Positions 35,101 to 47,100 of a stretch of 64,000 nucleotides of DNA are shown piece by piece. Source of the stretch: Lasioglossum baleicum (Eukaryota > Arthropoda > Insecta > Hymenoptera > Halictidae). Every line of letters starts with the position of its first letter. Within the stretch, counting starts at the first letter, position 1. The stretch covers positions 5,704,001-5,768,000 of the forward strand of contig NC_134932.1 in NCBI RefSeq assembly GCF_051020765.1, given 5' to 3'. The translations under genes were made by a program, and so were the position numbers. The notes beneath the pieces are model-generated. The model had not been told where the DNA came from. It saw only the letters and a program-made list of their open reading frames with translations, and did not search any database.

Positions 35101-38100
35101 TACATGCAGCTGAAAGTGCATTCTTTGGCCAGAGGGCTCGAACCGGCTCTCGAATTATCTTGCACGGGGAAAGGAAGAAAGAGAAGCCAAAACCTATGTT
35201 ATTGACCCTGCCCTCCTCTCCTCCCGCTCCGTTCTCTTTCGTCTAACTTCTCTCAGGGCGCTCGTTTTCTTCGGCTTTCTTTTCGGTCCCCCCTTTTCTT
35301 TTCTCTTTTGCAACAAACACCAAGCCGGAATTTTCGCTCGGCAAGAGACAAGGACCGGGGGCCCCTTCGAAAGAGTCTTGCCGTGGACCGTTGCTGCTGC
35401 CGCCAGTTTAACGCCGTAATTTCCGATCGGATCGTTTCGTTGATTTTACGCCTCGAAAACCTAACGGCAGACGTATCGCTAAAAAAATGACTGTTTACAC
35501 GGAAGCCGGGGGAAGCGTTTACGTTGAACGGCGTGCGAGTTAATGCCCCAACAACTTCCAGGAACGAAGGTCCTCGGAGAAATTTCCGTGGTGAACAATA
35601 TGGCCGACCGTCAATTTGTTCCCCGCTGCCGCGCGGCGCCGTCGAAGAAGCGTTCACCGTGCGCTCGTTCCACAACGAACAGATACTTTCGCTACTTCCT
35701 GCCCTGACGATAATTTACTATTATGCGACCGCTGTCTTTAGGAGCTCGTAAGCTAATTATTAGCGCCGTAGTCGCGATTTGAAAGCTACTCGCCGCGTAA
35801 CTCCGCAGGAAACCAGTTTATTGGAAATTGATCACGCGTCTTCATGCAAATCAACACCTATTCGTCGAACAACAGTTACGTAAACAATTATTTCTTCTAT
35901 TAGTTATTCTTGTAAGCTAAAAGCTATTTAGTAGTATTCTTCCACTCTTTTTTTCTTTTTATTAGGAAAGCTCTTATGAGATTTATTACAACATAATGCA
36001 TAGTACAGAATATTACAGATTCCTCTACTCTTCTTTAAACATTTTCTATTGTAGGGTAATTCCGGGATAGATGCACCACATTTTCTTTTCTATTTATAGA
36101 AAATTTTATTAAAAAGAATCGAAAGTGTAGACAGGCATAGTTGAATTGTTTATTTAATTCTCTTTAATAAAATATAACGTTAAATGAGTAAAACTTTTAT
36201 ATCAACACTTTACCTACCGGAAGCCTATTAATAGGATTTTCAATAATTGTGCTGTACCGAAAGAAAGCATAGAAATTTTCTTCTACATTGCAGTCTTGAA
36301 TGAAACTATTAGATGACTTTTTATTGGGGGTGACTTGTTAGTTCGAAATTAAAATTGCTGTTTGCTATTGAACGTTCCAGTAAAAAGTATTCCGGCATGT
36401 ACCATAGATTCTTCAAAATTATGCAATAATTACCGGTCGGTAATGTGTTAATATATTAACGTACTGTTTAAAAAAGGTCTAATCTCTGCCTAGGGCCTGG
36501 AGTTAGATGCACTCCTAATTGCAGATAGACGCATTCCTTTGTTTATAACCTATTCTCCCTACTTCTATTCTTTTTTTTCTCTACCACACATGTTATATAA
36601 ATTATAATAGTTATTTAATATAAATTCATGGAGCCATTTGAGGCATTCGGAACAACAAATCCAATCTTCTTTAGATGTGGTTGAATAATAATCTTCCAAA
36701 CATTCGACACAATGATTATCAGAATCTTCAGGACTGTTTATGATCTTCTTTTTTCGTAATTAATTGAAAAAGAGATGCGTCTGACGAAAACGACTGTCAA
36801 GTATACTGACACAAATTACACAAATTACAAATAATTAAAACCATACAAACGTAATAAAATTTGTACTTACCACTTATAAAAATATTTCGTCAGGAGTTCA
36901 GAGCACTAAGAAGTTTTTATGCTTCTGGTACACGTAAATGATGTGATATACGCGTTTGTCGAAACGAGGTTATTTGCATAGGCTAAAACGATGTAAATGA
37001 CACGCGAAAAATAGTTAAAAATGGTCCAGTACTGCCAAAATAAAAACTGGTGCATCTATCCCGAAATTACCCTATTTGATCCACTCATTTCTTTTTCCAT
37101 AAACGCATAAAATCCGCAGTTCAGTAATAACGATGCGTTTTGACGAACGAGGAATCCAATTTTGTGGAAAGTTCTACGATGGTATCTTGCAGCCATCATT
37201 TGGAAAGAAGGATCAATTATGCGAGAAGCGAAACATACGAGAGGCCGTCGGTGTAAAAATGTACGGTCCAGACCACTGTTTAACGATTCGACGGCTCATT
37301 ATCAGACGCGCTTGTGGCAGGAGATAATTGTAAATTAGTTTTGCGGTATATCTGATCGAATCGCTCGTCACCTCCGCCCGCGTTTGTGGGAGCAGACCTC
37401 TCGAAACCCGAAAGCGTATAAGTGAAAGCTGAATGCACCGGCACCGCACCGGTAACAGCTCTTAAATTTACGCACGGTGGAAACGGTTCGAAAGAACAGT
37501 CGGAACATGTGAAAGTGTACGATTTAAGAAGATCTACCGTGGAACGAACTCTGCCGTTCGCAACCGAGGACCCCTTGTATTCCATTATGTTCGAGTCTCA
37601 GAGTTGCGTGGTCTGTTGTAGTCGGGTCTCGTTTCTCCTTCGAATATAATGCGCCTAAAATAATGACTAGATCGTTAATGAAAGCGGGCGTGCACACGAT
37701 GCGGCAGCATCCTTTATATAATATTCGATGCATCGGAACTTTCGCGTCTTCCTTTGTGCTCCTCTCACTGAACACATACAATTTTACTTCGCGTTCATCG
37801 TAGACGGATCTCTACGTGTCGCATGGGACGCAATTTCTATTTTCTCTGTAAGAATCTATCATTGTTCTTTTTTTATTTTAACTTGATGTGATCATACGCA
37901 TTTAGAATTAATAATGGAATGATGTTTTTTGAACGTTACATTCAACATTAACGTTTTTGTACGTATTTCTTTTGTACTTTACTTTAGTTTTTGTTATGCA
38001 TGCACTTATATCGCAATTTTTAAAAGGTAATGTTTATCAGTTGCGTTTAGTGTTTAAAAACTAGGTCGTCAGCCCTCGAGTCAGCTAATTATACGTTCGA

Positions 38101-41100
38101 GTACGTTCGATGACTTGGTTTACGAGCCAATGCACGTTTCACAATTTTATATGCAAGATTGTTACCAGGTTACAGTTACTTATGCTTTTATGATGTGTAC
38201 AGACTTGTGAAACACGGGAGAACATTAATGTGGAACGAGAAACGTTCTAAGCAACGACGAGTATGTTCATAAAGCAATAAAATTTGGTTATGCAAACATA
38301 TCTTAGAAATAATTGAAAATACCAAGTTTTATATATGTATATTATTACAATAGAGAATTTTTCAACGTTCATTTTCCATCGCCATCAATATGCATCTAAA
38401 AATGGTTGATGTATCAATAGAAACACGATCGCAATCACATTTTTAAAAAGCCTGTATATACACGAATCTGTTAAAGTCCGCAAAAATCCGGGTGAAATCT
38501 CTAAATGTACGGCTGTCAAAGGTATCGGTGACAGACGAAGTAAAACGTTGAAAAATTTCCCGGAAAAATGATCGAGCCGAGTAACATAATACCGCGTTTA
38601 CGCGTAGCAGCCGCTATTTATTCGCTCGATAAAACAGGCCCGTCGCATTGGACAGGCCGGTGTGTGTCGTGTGTCTCGATACGTCCAGCGCTGTATTTCA
38701 TCCGGTTACCAAAAATGCAGGCCGCTTCGCAGTCGATACTATTCCGCCCTCGTTCCTGCGGTTCGCATACTCGCCGATGGGTGTGTACTATCGGAATGTG
38801 TTGAAACATTGCGGCCACGAGGCGGTCGGATTAAATCTTGATACATTGCCGCTATTCACGCGTAAAATTCGCGCGCGAGCTCTTGCACGGGAACGCGCGG
38901 CCCGAAACACGTACACACACACACATACACAGAGCCATATTTGTGCAGAAAGACAGAGACGCGTGCTTATATTGGCGCACAGGGAAACACTTTGTAATTC
39001 TCTCCACACCGGTAACGAAAGTTTGCGCGCGGCGCGGAAAGAACGAAAAAATATCGGTGATTTATCGTCGGGCCGACCGATTGCCGATAATGTACATTCT
39101 ATCGTAGCGAATTACTAAGTGGCCACTTGTCCTCCACCGTCCCTTGTACATGAATTATTCTATTCCGTGACCAGGCGTGCGTCCAATCCGGCTAATTGTT
39201 GCTTTCCCCGTCGACGAGCGAAGTCACTCGTTAGCGGTTGCATCGCTCGTGATCCGCAACTTTGTTCAGGCCAGCCGTTGGGATCACGCGACTATCATTT
39301 AGTCAAGGTCTACGATACGGACGCGACTTCTTTGCCAGTTTTTTTTCTCTCTCAGTAATGCAATTTGAATCTCAAGGAAGATCTCGGTTTACATATCTGA
39401 GCTTGACCCTGGTTCGCTCTTCGGAGATAATTGCATGAAACATTCAATGACATTTTTATATTTTAAATACATTTCTTTTATATTTTACATACATTTCGCC
39501 GACAGAAAGTGATTAATTCTAAATGGGCGAATTCCCACCGCGAGCAACGCATGAGGATTAACAGCCAGCGGTTGGCCACGTGTCACAAGAGCGAAATTCG
39601 ATGGGGAATACATACATACAACGGAACTCACCCGACGTGGTTATCCAATCGGTGGACCATGTTAACTTTCGTTTATATAAGCGCCGGTTCCCGTGATGTC
39701 ACCGACGACCACTATACACAACGTTCTCGTCTATACCTCTGCATACCTGGACGGGAACGATGATTACGTCAGGCCGTTAACGGCAAATGACTGTCCTACG
39801 GCCCCGTTTTTATACCGCCGCGCCGAGAGGAAAGTTAGCGACGCACGGTTTCGTTCGAACTGTACATACTATGTAACTGCACCGAAAGCCGAAATTTCAC
39901 TTCATTCAGGTCGATTTTTTCGTGTAAAAAAATTGATTTTACTACGGATCGAAAGTGAAACTCGTATTAAAAGAAAAAAGAGTTCTTGTTTGGTTGAAAT
40001 AATCGTTGAAACGTGTATTTGTTCCACTTTTCAGAGGAAATTTATTACTGTCGTTTTCTCTAAGACTCGGTTTAATCAGCTTGTCGCGGTCTGCTTTCCG
40101 AAATGAGTCCTTGCACATGCCGATAGCCACAATACCTGTCCGCCCACTACCATAACTCACGCGTTATGAGTCTGGTTTGATCGCAGTGTGGTGGATATCT
40201 ATTATAATCATCGAGGCACGTATAAAATATTAAAGAATTTAATCAAATAATTAATAATACCTTGAATCCAATTTTGAAAAAACGTTCGTAAAATACAAAA
40301 TAATTTTACGAACTTATAAACACCGGAGAGCATAAGAATTCCCAGTCCAATTATAATATTTTTTGCCTCGAGCATGACTGGTATAAATAACATAGTTACA
40401 AACGGATCAATTATTTTCGACAGAACAGCAACATGTAGATCGATAAGATTGAGGAATAGTTAATTATCTACCCATCAAACGACTCTAATACACATCCAAA
40501 TCAGAAGGAAGCATAAACTTCGATGAACACGATACACTATTGCGGAACATTCGCAAATTTCAATCGGTTTAAACTGATTTACGAACAAGCAAAAAAAAAG
40601 AAAACGCTTTACAACACGTTACGTACACTTTTTCTTCTCCTAAGCTTACACTCGCACGCTACCAATCTGAGAAATCATGCTCCAATCACGAAGATATCTA
40701 ACAGTATTTCTAATGCTTCTTTAATCGATCGATATCCTCAATAGAGACTACGAATTCCTGGTTTCCCGCAATAATCTACAAGAATCTGAATTTGCATACG
40801 TATCAGCAATCTAGTTATCGCCGACAGTAAGTTAGCCGATGTCACGTTATCGTACAGATCATCTTACGCCTTTCGTGTTTCTCCTTTTCCGTTGAAACAC
40901 GCTTTCGTGAACCGTGAATTGTGAGCCCCATCTCGTAAAGAATGGAATACTTCTGCGCCGTAATAACGCAACCTACATGCCCGATATCCCCTAATTGTAC
41001 AGATCGGAATATTAATATTATCAGTATCAAAATTCCCATGGTCACGGAAAATCGCGTGCATCGACGCGTCTCTGATTAGTATGCAAGAAAAAACGAGACA

Positions 41101-44100
41101 CGATAATGATACGCTTCGATCGGAAATTAAATCTGTCGGACTGTGTGCAAATTGTCTGATCAAATTCTTCTACATTTTTACCAGTCTCTTTTTACTCCGT
41201 ATCGTTTAAAATAATGATCTCGCAGCTGTTCATAAATTCCATTCAAACTCCATAAATTATCCTTTAATTACAAAGTTCATAATATTAACAAAAAAGTCTT
41301 ACTTTCTTCTAATTTCGTCTGGTTCGCCTTTGCGCCTTGGACCTTCAATTTTGGAGCTGCCGGTACAGTTAAAGAATTACTTGTGTAGCTGTTCATAAAT
41401 TCCGTTCAAACTCCATAAATTATCCGGCTGGAATTTCGCCGATCCGAGCACGCGAATCGGCCACGCAGCGATCGCACGTCAATGGAGAGAAATAACAGAT
41501 TTCGTGAGGTATCAAATGTTGCGTGCCGGCCGCGCGGCGGCAGAGCGACTGTGAATCATAGTAATTACACCTGGCTGCCGTGACTCCGTGGATCCTAGAC
41601 GGAAATTAGAGAACGCCCGGAATGGTTACGGCGGCGGCTGTTGCGCTTCTCGCTACTCCGCCGAATTCCGGGACGTTCTCCAGCAGCGGATGCATACTTC
41701 TGACTGACTGTCGCGGTTTCATTGAACTATCCGCTAATAGGGGCCAGCTGCGTATTGATTACGTAAAGCCTTGAGCTCTAAACGCGTACTCGTGACAAAG
41801 CTATAATTAGCGAATTCCTTTCGAGGTAGTCACCGGTCGCTAAGACGTCGATCGGGGTTGCATCATGACCATAAAGAAAGATCCATTTCGATGAATTGCG
41901 GGAATCTGGGTCGGAAATGCGGCGCTGCAAATGGCACCGCGCGGAATGATGCCTCAATGGAAATCGAAATTACTGGCTCGTTCTCCCCTGTACTAGTTGT
42001 AAGACTGTATTCGGATCAATTCGAGAAATAACGCAGCGGAGACAAATTAAAGGGTGACGTACATATTATTTCGATTCGATTCTCTTCTGCTGAGGTACCT
42101 AGTTTTGTCGAGCTCAAGGCGTTGAATTGGGCAAGAAGAGTTGGTAAATTCAACCGAGCCCCGTTGCGTTTCGATTTGAAAATGCGCATTTTGGATGTTC
42201 GAAGAATAGTGTTGGCGTAACGCAAGCCGGTGATATTTTCCCGGCCCGATCGGTAAGTTAATGTCCAAGTAAACTTGGGACCGGTCTGGGCGGTAGCTAT
42301 CGGCCCACGCTAACTTTCAATTTCATGCGGCTGGACCACTTCGTGGCCACGGATAACGTATACACGCGTGTACACGAGGAATGTCCAGCACAGCGGTGCC
42401 CGCGGACGGATACACCAACAATAAAATCGGTCTCGGGCTAGGTTGGAGATGCTGCGACGAGCATAGGCACTCACCATCGCCGAGACAAAGGTCTGGACGT
42501 AGGCGTTCGCAAGGCCAGCAGTCCTAAATGCTTCAACGAACTCTCTTTCTCTTTCTCTCTGTCTCTCACACACACATACTCTTTCGCTGCCTCTTTCTTT
42601 CTTTCTCGTCCTCGGCAGGAGGATCGGGGAGCCGCGTTGGGTTACAGAAAAGGATTCCTCTGCCCGTGGACGGCTAATCGATTATGAGAACGCGACATGG
42701 CAACGTATACCAGTGTCCTTGCGTTTTGACAGATGCTCCTTTTTTCATCTCCGATCTACCCGCGTGCCGATCCCCTATCCCCGACTGCCATCTATCCTAT
42801 TATCCGCGGGATGCTGCGGCTGACTCTCTTTTTGCCGTCGACCAAGCCTTTTACGAATTCATAATGGTTCCTCGTATCCTTCGGGCAGCCGACTGTTATT
42901 GCCTGACTGGAGATCTGCTCGCCGATGTTCGCGATAGAAATTAATGGCTAGACTCTGTGTCTAGGTTTTACGAATTCATGAGAAAAGTTAGGGGAACGAA
43001 CATAAAACAGAGGAAACGTTGGAACAACCTTATGGATGTTCTGACATTTGCGACAGAAATGGTTGGACTTCGTAGATTTTATTCATTCGTGATAAAAATG
43101 AGTGGGAGGGAAATGTTGTTGCATTATTTTCAACCTATTAGGCTTATTCAAACACGCACAGCACTTGAAATCGGGGCTAAAGCAACGAACTTCAAAGTCT
43201 GCGAGCGACTGCATTCGACAGGCAGATCCCGATTGAAATTTCGGCTCGTTCCACGGATAAATAATTAGAAACCACCGCGAAAGAGGAACGAATCCCGAAC
43301 ACACGGTTTTAAGGGCAAGAAGCAATTATCCGGGCGCAATTAAACCAGCCGCGCCGGTGGCAATTAGCTGCGCGCGTTAATATTAATTGCGAGACTGATC
43401 CATTTTTACCCCGTCCCGTTCCCATGATTCGAGCACCGATACGTCGTAAAACGCGTATCGTTCGAACGATCGCAGTGAAATCGTCTACAAGGTAGTTAGA
43501 CTTTCATGTAAGGATATCCATCTGACACTGAAATCGAATATTAAACTCTCCAGACACACTTGATTGATTCTCCGCGCCCGTTTTCGGATAGGATTTCGCC
43601 CGCGCATGCAGCTGTAACGTGCGGTTATGTACTCGACTATTAATTGAAACGTAGAGAGCGAACCCCGGGACCACTTCGTTAACTCGGCAAATATTGATTT
43701 TAACAGAAATTCGTTTCGCCGGATGAGCCGGCGCGCGGCGCGGCGGTGTGGCACTTGCGTTCCAGATTCGCTTTCGACGTGCCGAATGAAAAAGAAATTC
43801 ACTCGGCGTAAACGCGATTGGAACAGGCGTGGGGGTCGCCTAATTAAAGAACGGCCACGGCGAATCAACGCGGCGTCGTAGAATTTCGAGAAAATTACGA
43901 TCTTATATCCATTAGTTCCGGAGACAGACCGAAGAATGTGTGGAAACTTCATGCGCACATTATTAACACCAGAACCACCGGACCTGTCAAAATGATGGAT
44001 TTCGGTTTCTTCATTTTACAATTGCTGAAACTCTAAAAATGTTTTTGTGGACATGTTTACTTGTTCAGACGTATTGCGTAAGAAACGTGCGCAATGTCTC

Positions 44101-47100
44101 GATTAATGTGGACTTGTTACCTTTAACTTTGTTTTACAATATCGTATCAGAGTCTAACAGAGTCTAATAAATCCGTATGTCATAAATTTCCTTTAATTCG
44201 AGATGAAATTTTATTTTGGTTTCGTTAATGCAGGAAACTACGTACTACAAAGAAAGTTCTAATCACTGAAACCGTAAAATAAATCGTGTGGCAAGGGGTT
44301 AAAAGGCAATGCTCACTAGTCACTTTTAGCATTCATTTCACATCGTGCAGACAGCGTTGAAAATAAACTATTCAATTTAGTGCAACCTTTAAAATGATAT
44401 ATTTAATTTACCGGAGTCTCGAAAATGAAACATTAATATTCTACGTAATGTTAATTAAGAGTTTTCCTGTCACATGCGGTGCTTCCATTGTTTCGCCCAA
44501 CGGCTCGCATTGATCGAATTCCGGAGATGGATAATTATTTTCACGGCTGTCTGACAATGTGAGGCGCAATTACCGGGTAACTGAGGGGATTCGGAGAATT
44601 CAATCGCGTTTTTGTTCCGTCACAGGTCACCGGCCAATTAGCGGACACCGAGTTCCAGCCAACGGTCACGGCGACATGCAAAGCCGGCCACATGACGATA
44701 CGAGTGAATCTGAACCAGAGTTTCGTGGGTGCTGTCCATGCTCGAGATTTTCGGACGCCACAGTGTATGGCGCCAGGGAACGGCTCGAACCATGCTACCC
44801 TCGCTATTAATCTCCTAGCTCCCAAAGGATCTCCCGACTACTGCGGCGTCTCGGTAAATAATGTAAGTGACACCCCGTGAAAATTTAATTCCAATCAAAA
44901 CTGTAAACAATCGTTCATCTCTTTCGAAGCCAGGAAGTTCACCTCGCAGTCTGACGACTCTGCACTTGGTTCGATCGTCAAACAATCGATTCGTAATTTA
45001 AAATCATCGTTTCTCTCGCAAACATGTTTAATTCGGTGTCCCTTGCGAAATAAACTGCCTGGCGCATTTGTCCGCGGAATAGTTTACTTACGCGGGCATT
45101 AAATCGGCGTAAAAGTGTCTCGGCGGCTGCGACCACTGGTTTTAATCGCATCGGTAACAGATTCCCCTTAATCTCGTTTGTAATTCTTGCAGGACAACGA
45201 GGAGCGTTCCATCCCCATCGCGGTGCGGATACATAAGACCCTGGAGCTGGCGGACGATAAATTTTATGTTATTACGTGCGGAAAGCCCGGATTCAAAAAC
45301 GCGAAGTACGCATAACCTTTATTAATATTAGCTCGTATCTCTTGGGAGTCGCGCGCGCGGGGTGGATGCGCGACGGCTAGCAGGGGTTGTATATAATTTT
45401 CACGCGTTACGATCGTTTTCTCTGTTTGCAGGAACGAGACTTCGTTAGTGTCGCTGCGGCTTTTGGACGGGGGGCACAAAGTGCAGGAGGGTATTTATGG
45501 TCACAACTATACTTTGCGTGCGGAGATCTCGCGACCAGATGGTTCGTAACAGCATCTCTCACTTCCATTTCACCCTTGCATTTAATTGGAATTAACGAGC
45601 CCGTGCGATACGCGCGCACCGCGCCGCTCGCTCGCTCGCTCGTGCGTGCTGCGCATGCCGGCTGATGCACTTTCATCAATCCTTTTCTTTACAGGTATGT
45701 ACGGAATCAAGGTGAAGTCCTGCTTCGCGTTCAATAAGCGAAACAACAGCGTACAGCTGATCGACGACAAGGGGTACGTTGCATTTTAGTCACGGAAGCG
45801 CGGCGATCTCTGCCGGAATCAATTGATAACTTTATGCTCTCTCTCTTCAACTTTTTTCGATATTTTTGCCAAATGTTTGGTTCTTCAAGTTCTCGTTTTA
45901 AAGTACAAATTTACATGCATATAATCTAACTACTACAAACGAATCACAGCCACAGGTAAGCCTAGTCGAATGAATCAAAAAATGTCTACTAAGACTGAAG
46001 AAAATCAAGTTTAACCTGTGTACGTTCCTTTAAATTCTGGTGTGAAAATTTGAATTGACATGCAGCCTCCACGATCTGTTAGGAACGAATCGAAGCCGCG
46101 AGTTGTCCAGATAAAATGGATTGAAAAACGTCCTACGGACGGCGCAAAGAGCCTTGTCGTTCCTCGATGAATAACGAGATACCGTGCGCTTCTAATGACG
46201 CCAATTTCGCGCGAATCGAGACGGAATGATGGTAATCACGGTTACGCAATGTTTTCTGTTCCATCGGACAAAGGTGTCCCGTGAAGGTTCGAGTCATGAC
46301 GAAATTCATATACGATCGGAACACCGGCCTGGCGGATGCGACATTGTTCTCGATGTTCCGGTTTCCTGACAGTCCGCAAGTGCATTTCCAATGCGACATC
46401 GCTGTGTGCCGAGGTAAACAGATCCGTTGACTGATTTCCCGATTACGGAGCGCGCTGCGTGCCGAATCTGGGTTACAGTGTGCCGTTCAACTCGAGCCCC
46501 GTGGATTAACATATTCCCTCGGAAGTGCCCTACGCTATCAGATGCACATGTGTGCACTCGCAGCGCGGCTGTCCCTCGTCATTACCGTTTTCCTTCTCTC
46601 TTTTTACCGCGCTTTTCACGTTTCCCGGGCTCGCTGTCCCGTTCCGCCCTGGTCCCAAATCAGGATTTAGCTGCTCTTCAGTTTCCAGCGACAGAGCAAC
46701 GGAGCGAAAGTTCAAAATTATTAATATGTTCCTTGATGATCGTTAACGCATTACTTACCGACTGTCTCACACCAAAAAGGAGCTTCAAAAATATTCTTTT
46801 AGAGAATAATCCCGGAAGTGACGATTGCATTCATGAAGTTGGTTTATGACCGAAACTGTCATTGCTGTTGAATAATATTTTACGAAATGCTCAGTCGTGA
46901 ATCACGGGCATAATCTACGGAATAGTCGCCGGTAAGTTATGCGTTAAGGATGTTATGTATCTGTTTTACTGAAATGAATTTCGTTCGGTACTCTCGCGAG
47001 CTTCTAAACCGACTTCGTGGACCGGTGTGCGTCTGTCGTGCGTGGAACGGTAAATTGCATCTCCGAGATAACAGGTGAAACGTAAAACGTTAATCTTCTT

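Larger units (their letters stand above)
17209..44625. other. 27.4 kb first intron of the ZP gene
   Basis: I find no protein gene here. The longest frames (for example 27852-28337 minus, 161 codons) show no domain and no splice support. The content is repeats: a triplicated sequence just after exon 1, MITEs near 20.9-21.5 and 23.0-23.2 kb, a duplicated repeat block at 30.8 and 35.8 kb, a degenerate 60-bp tandem array near 33.4 kb, and a TTAA-flanked MITE at 33.85 kb. Between about 23.2-30.7 kb and 37.1-44.6 kb I see essentially unique sequence with short microsatellites (38.9 and 42.55 kb). A long 5' intron of a developmentally regulated gene usually carries enhancers, but none can be read directly. 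Confidence 0.65.

Noticed and set aside
34803..35246. 147-codon plus-strand frame
   Set aside because: Low similarity to anything, repeats of Ser/Pro/Arg as expected from translating GC-richer intron DNA.
38905..38940. CRISPR-like or satellite array
   Set aside because: Only a short CA microsatellite; no spaced repeats.
38648..39118. 156-codon plus-strand frame
   Set aside because: It runs through a CA microsatellite (HTHTQS-type repeats), a common source of false open frames.
44853..44862. Alternative donor GTAAAT at 44853 for ZP exon 2
   Set aside because: It also keeps frame but is weaker than GTAAGT at 44863; kept only as a possible three-residue variant.
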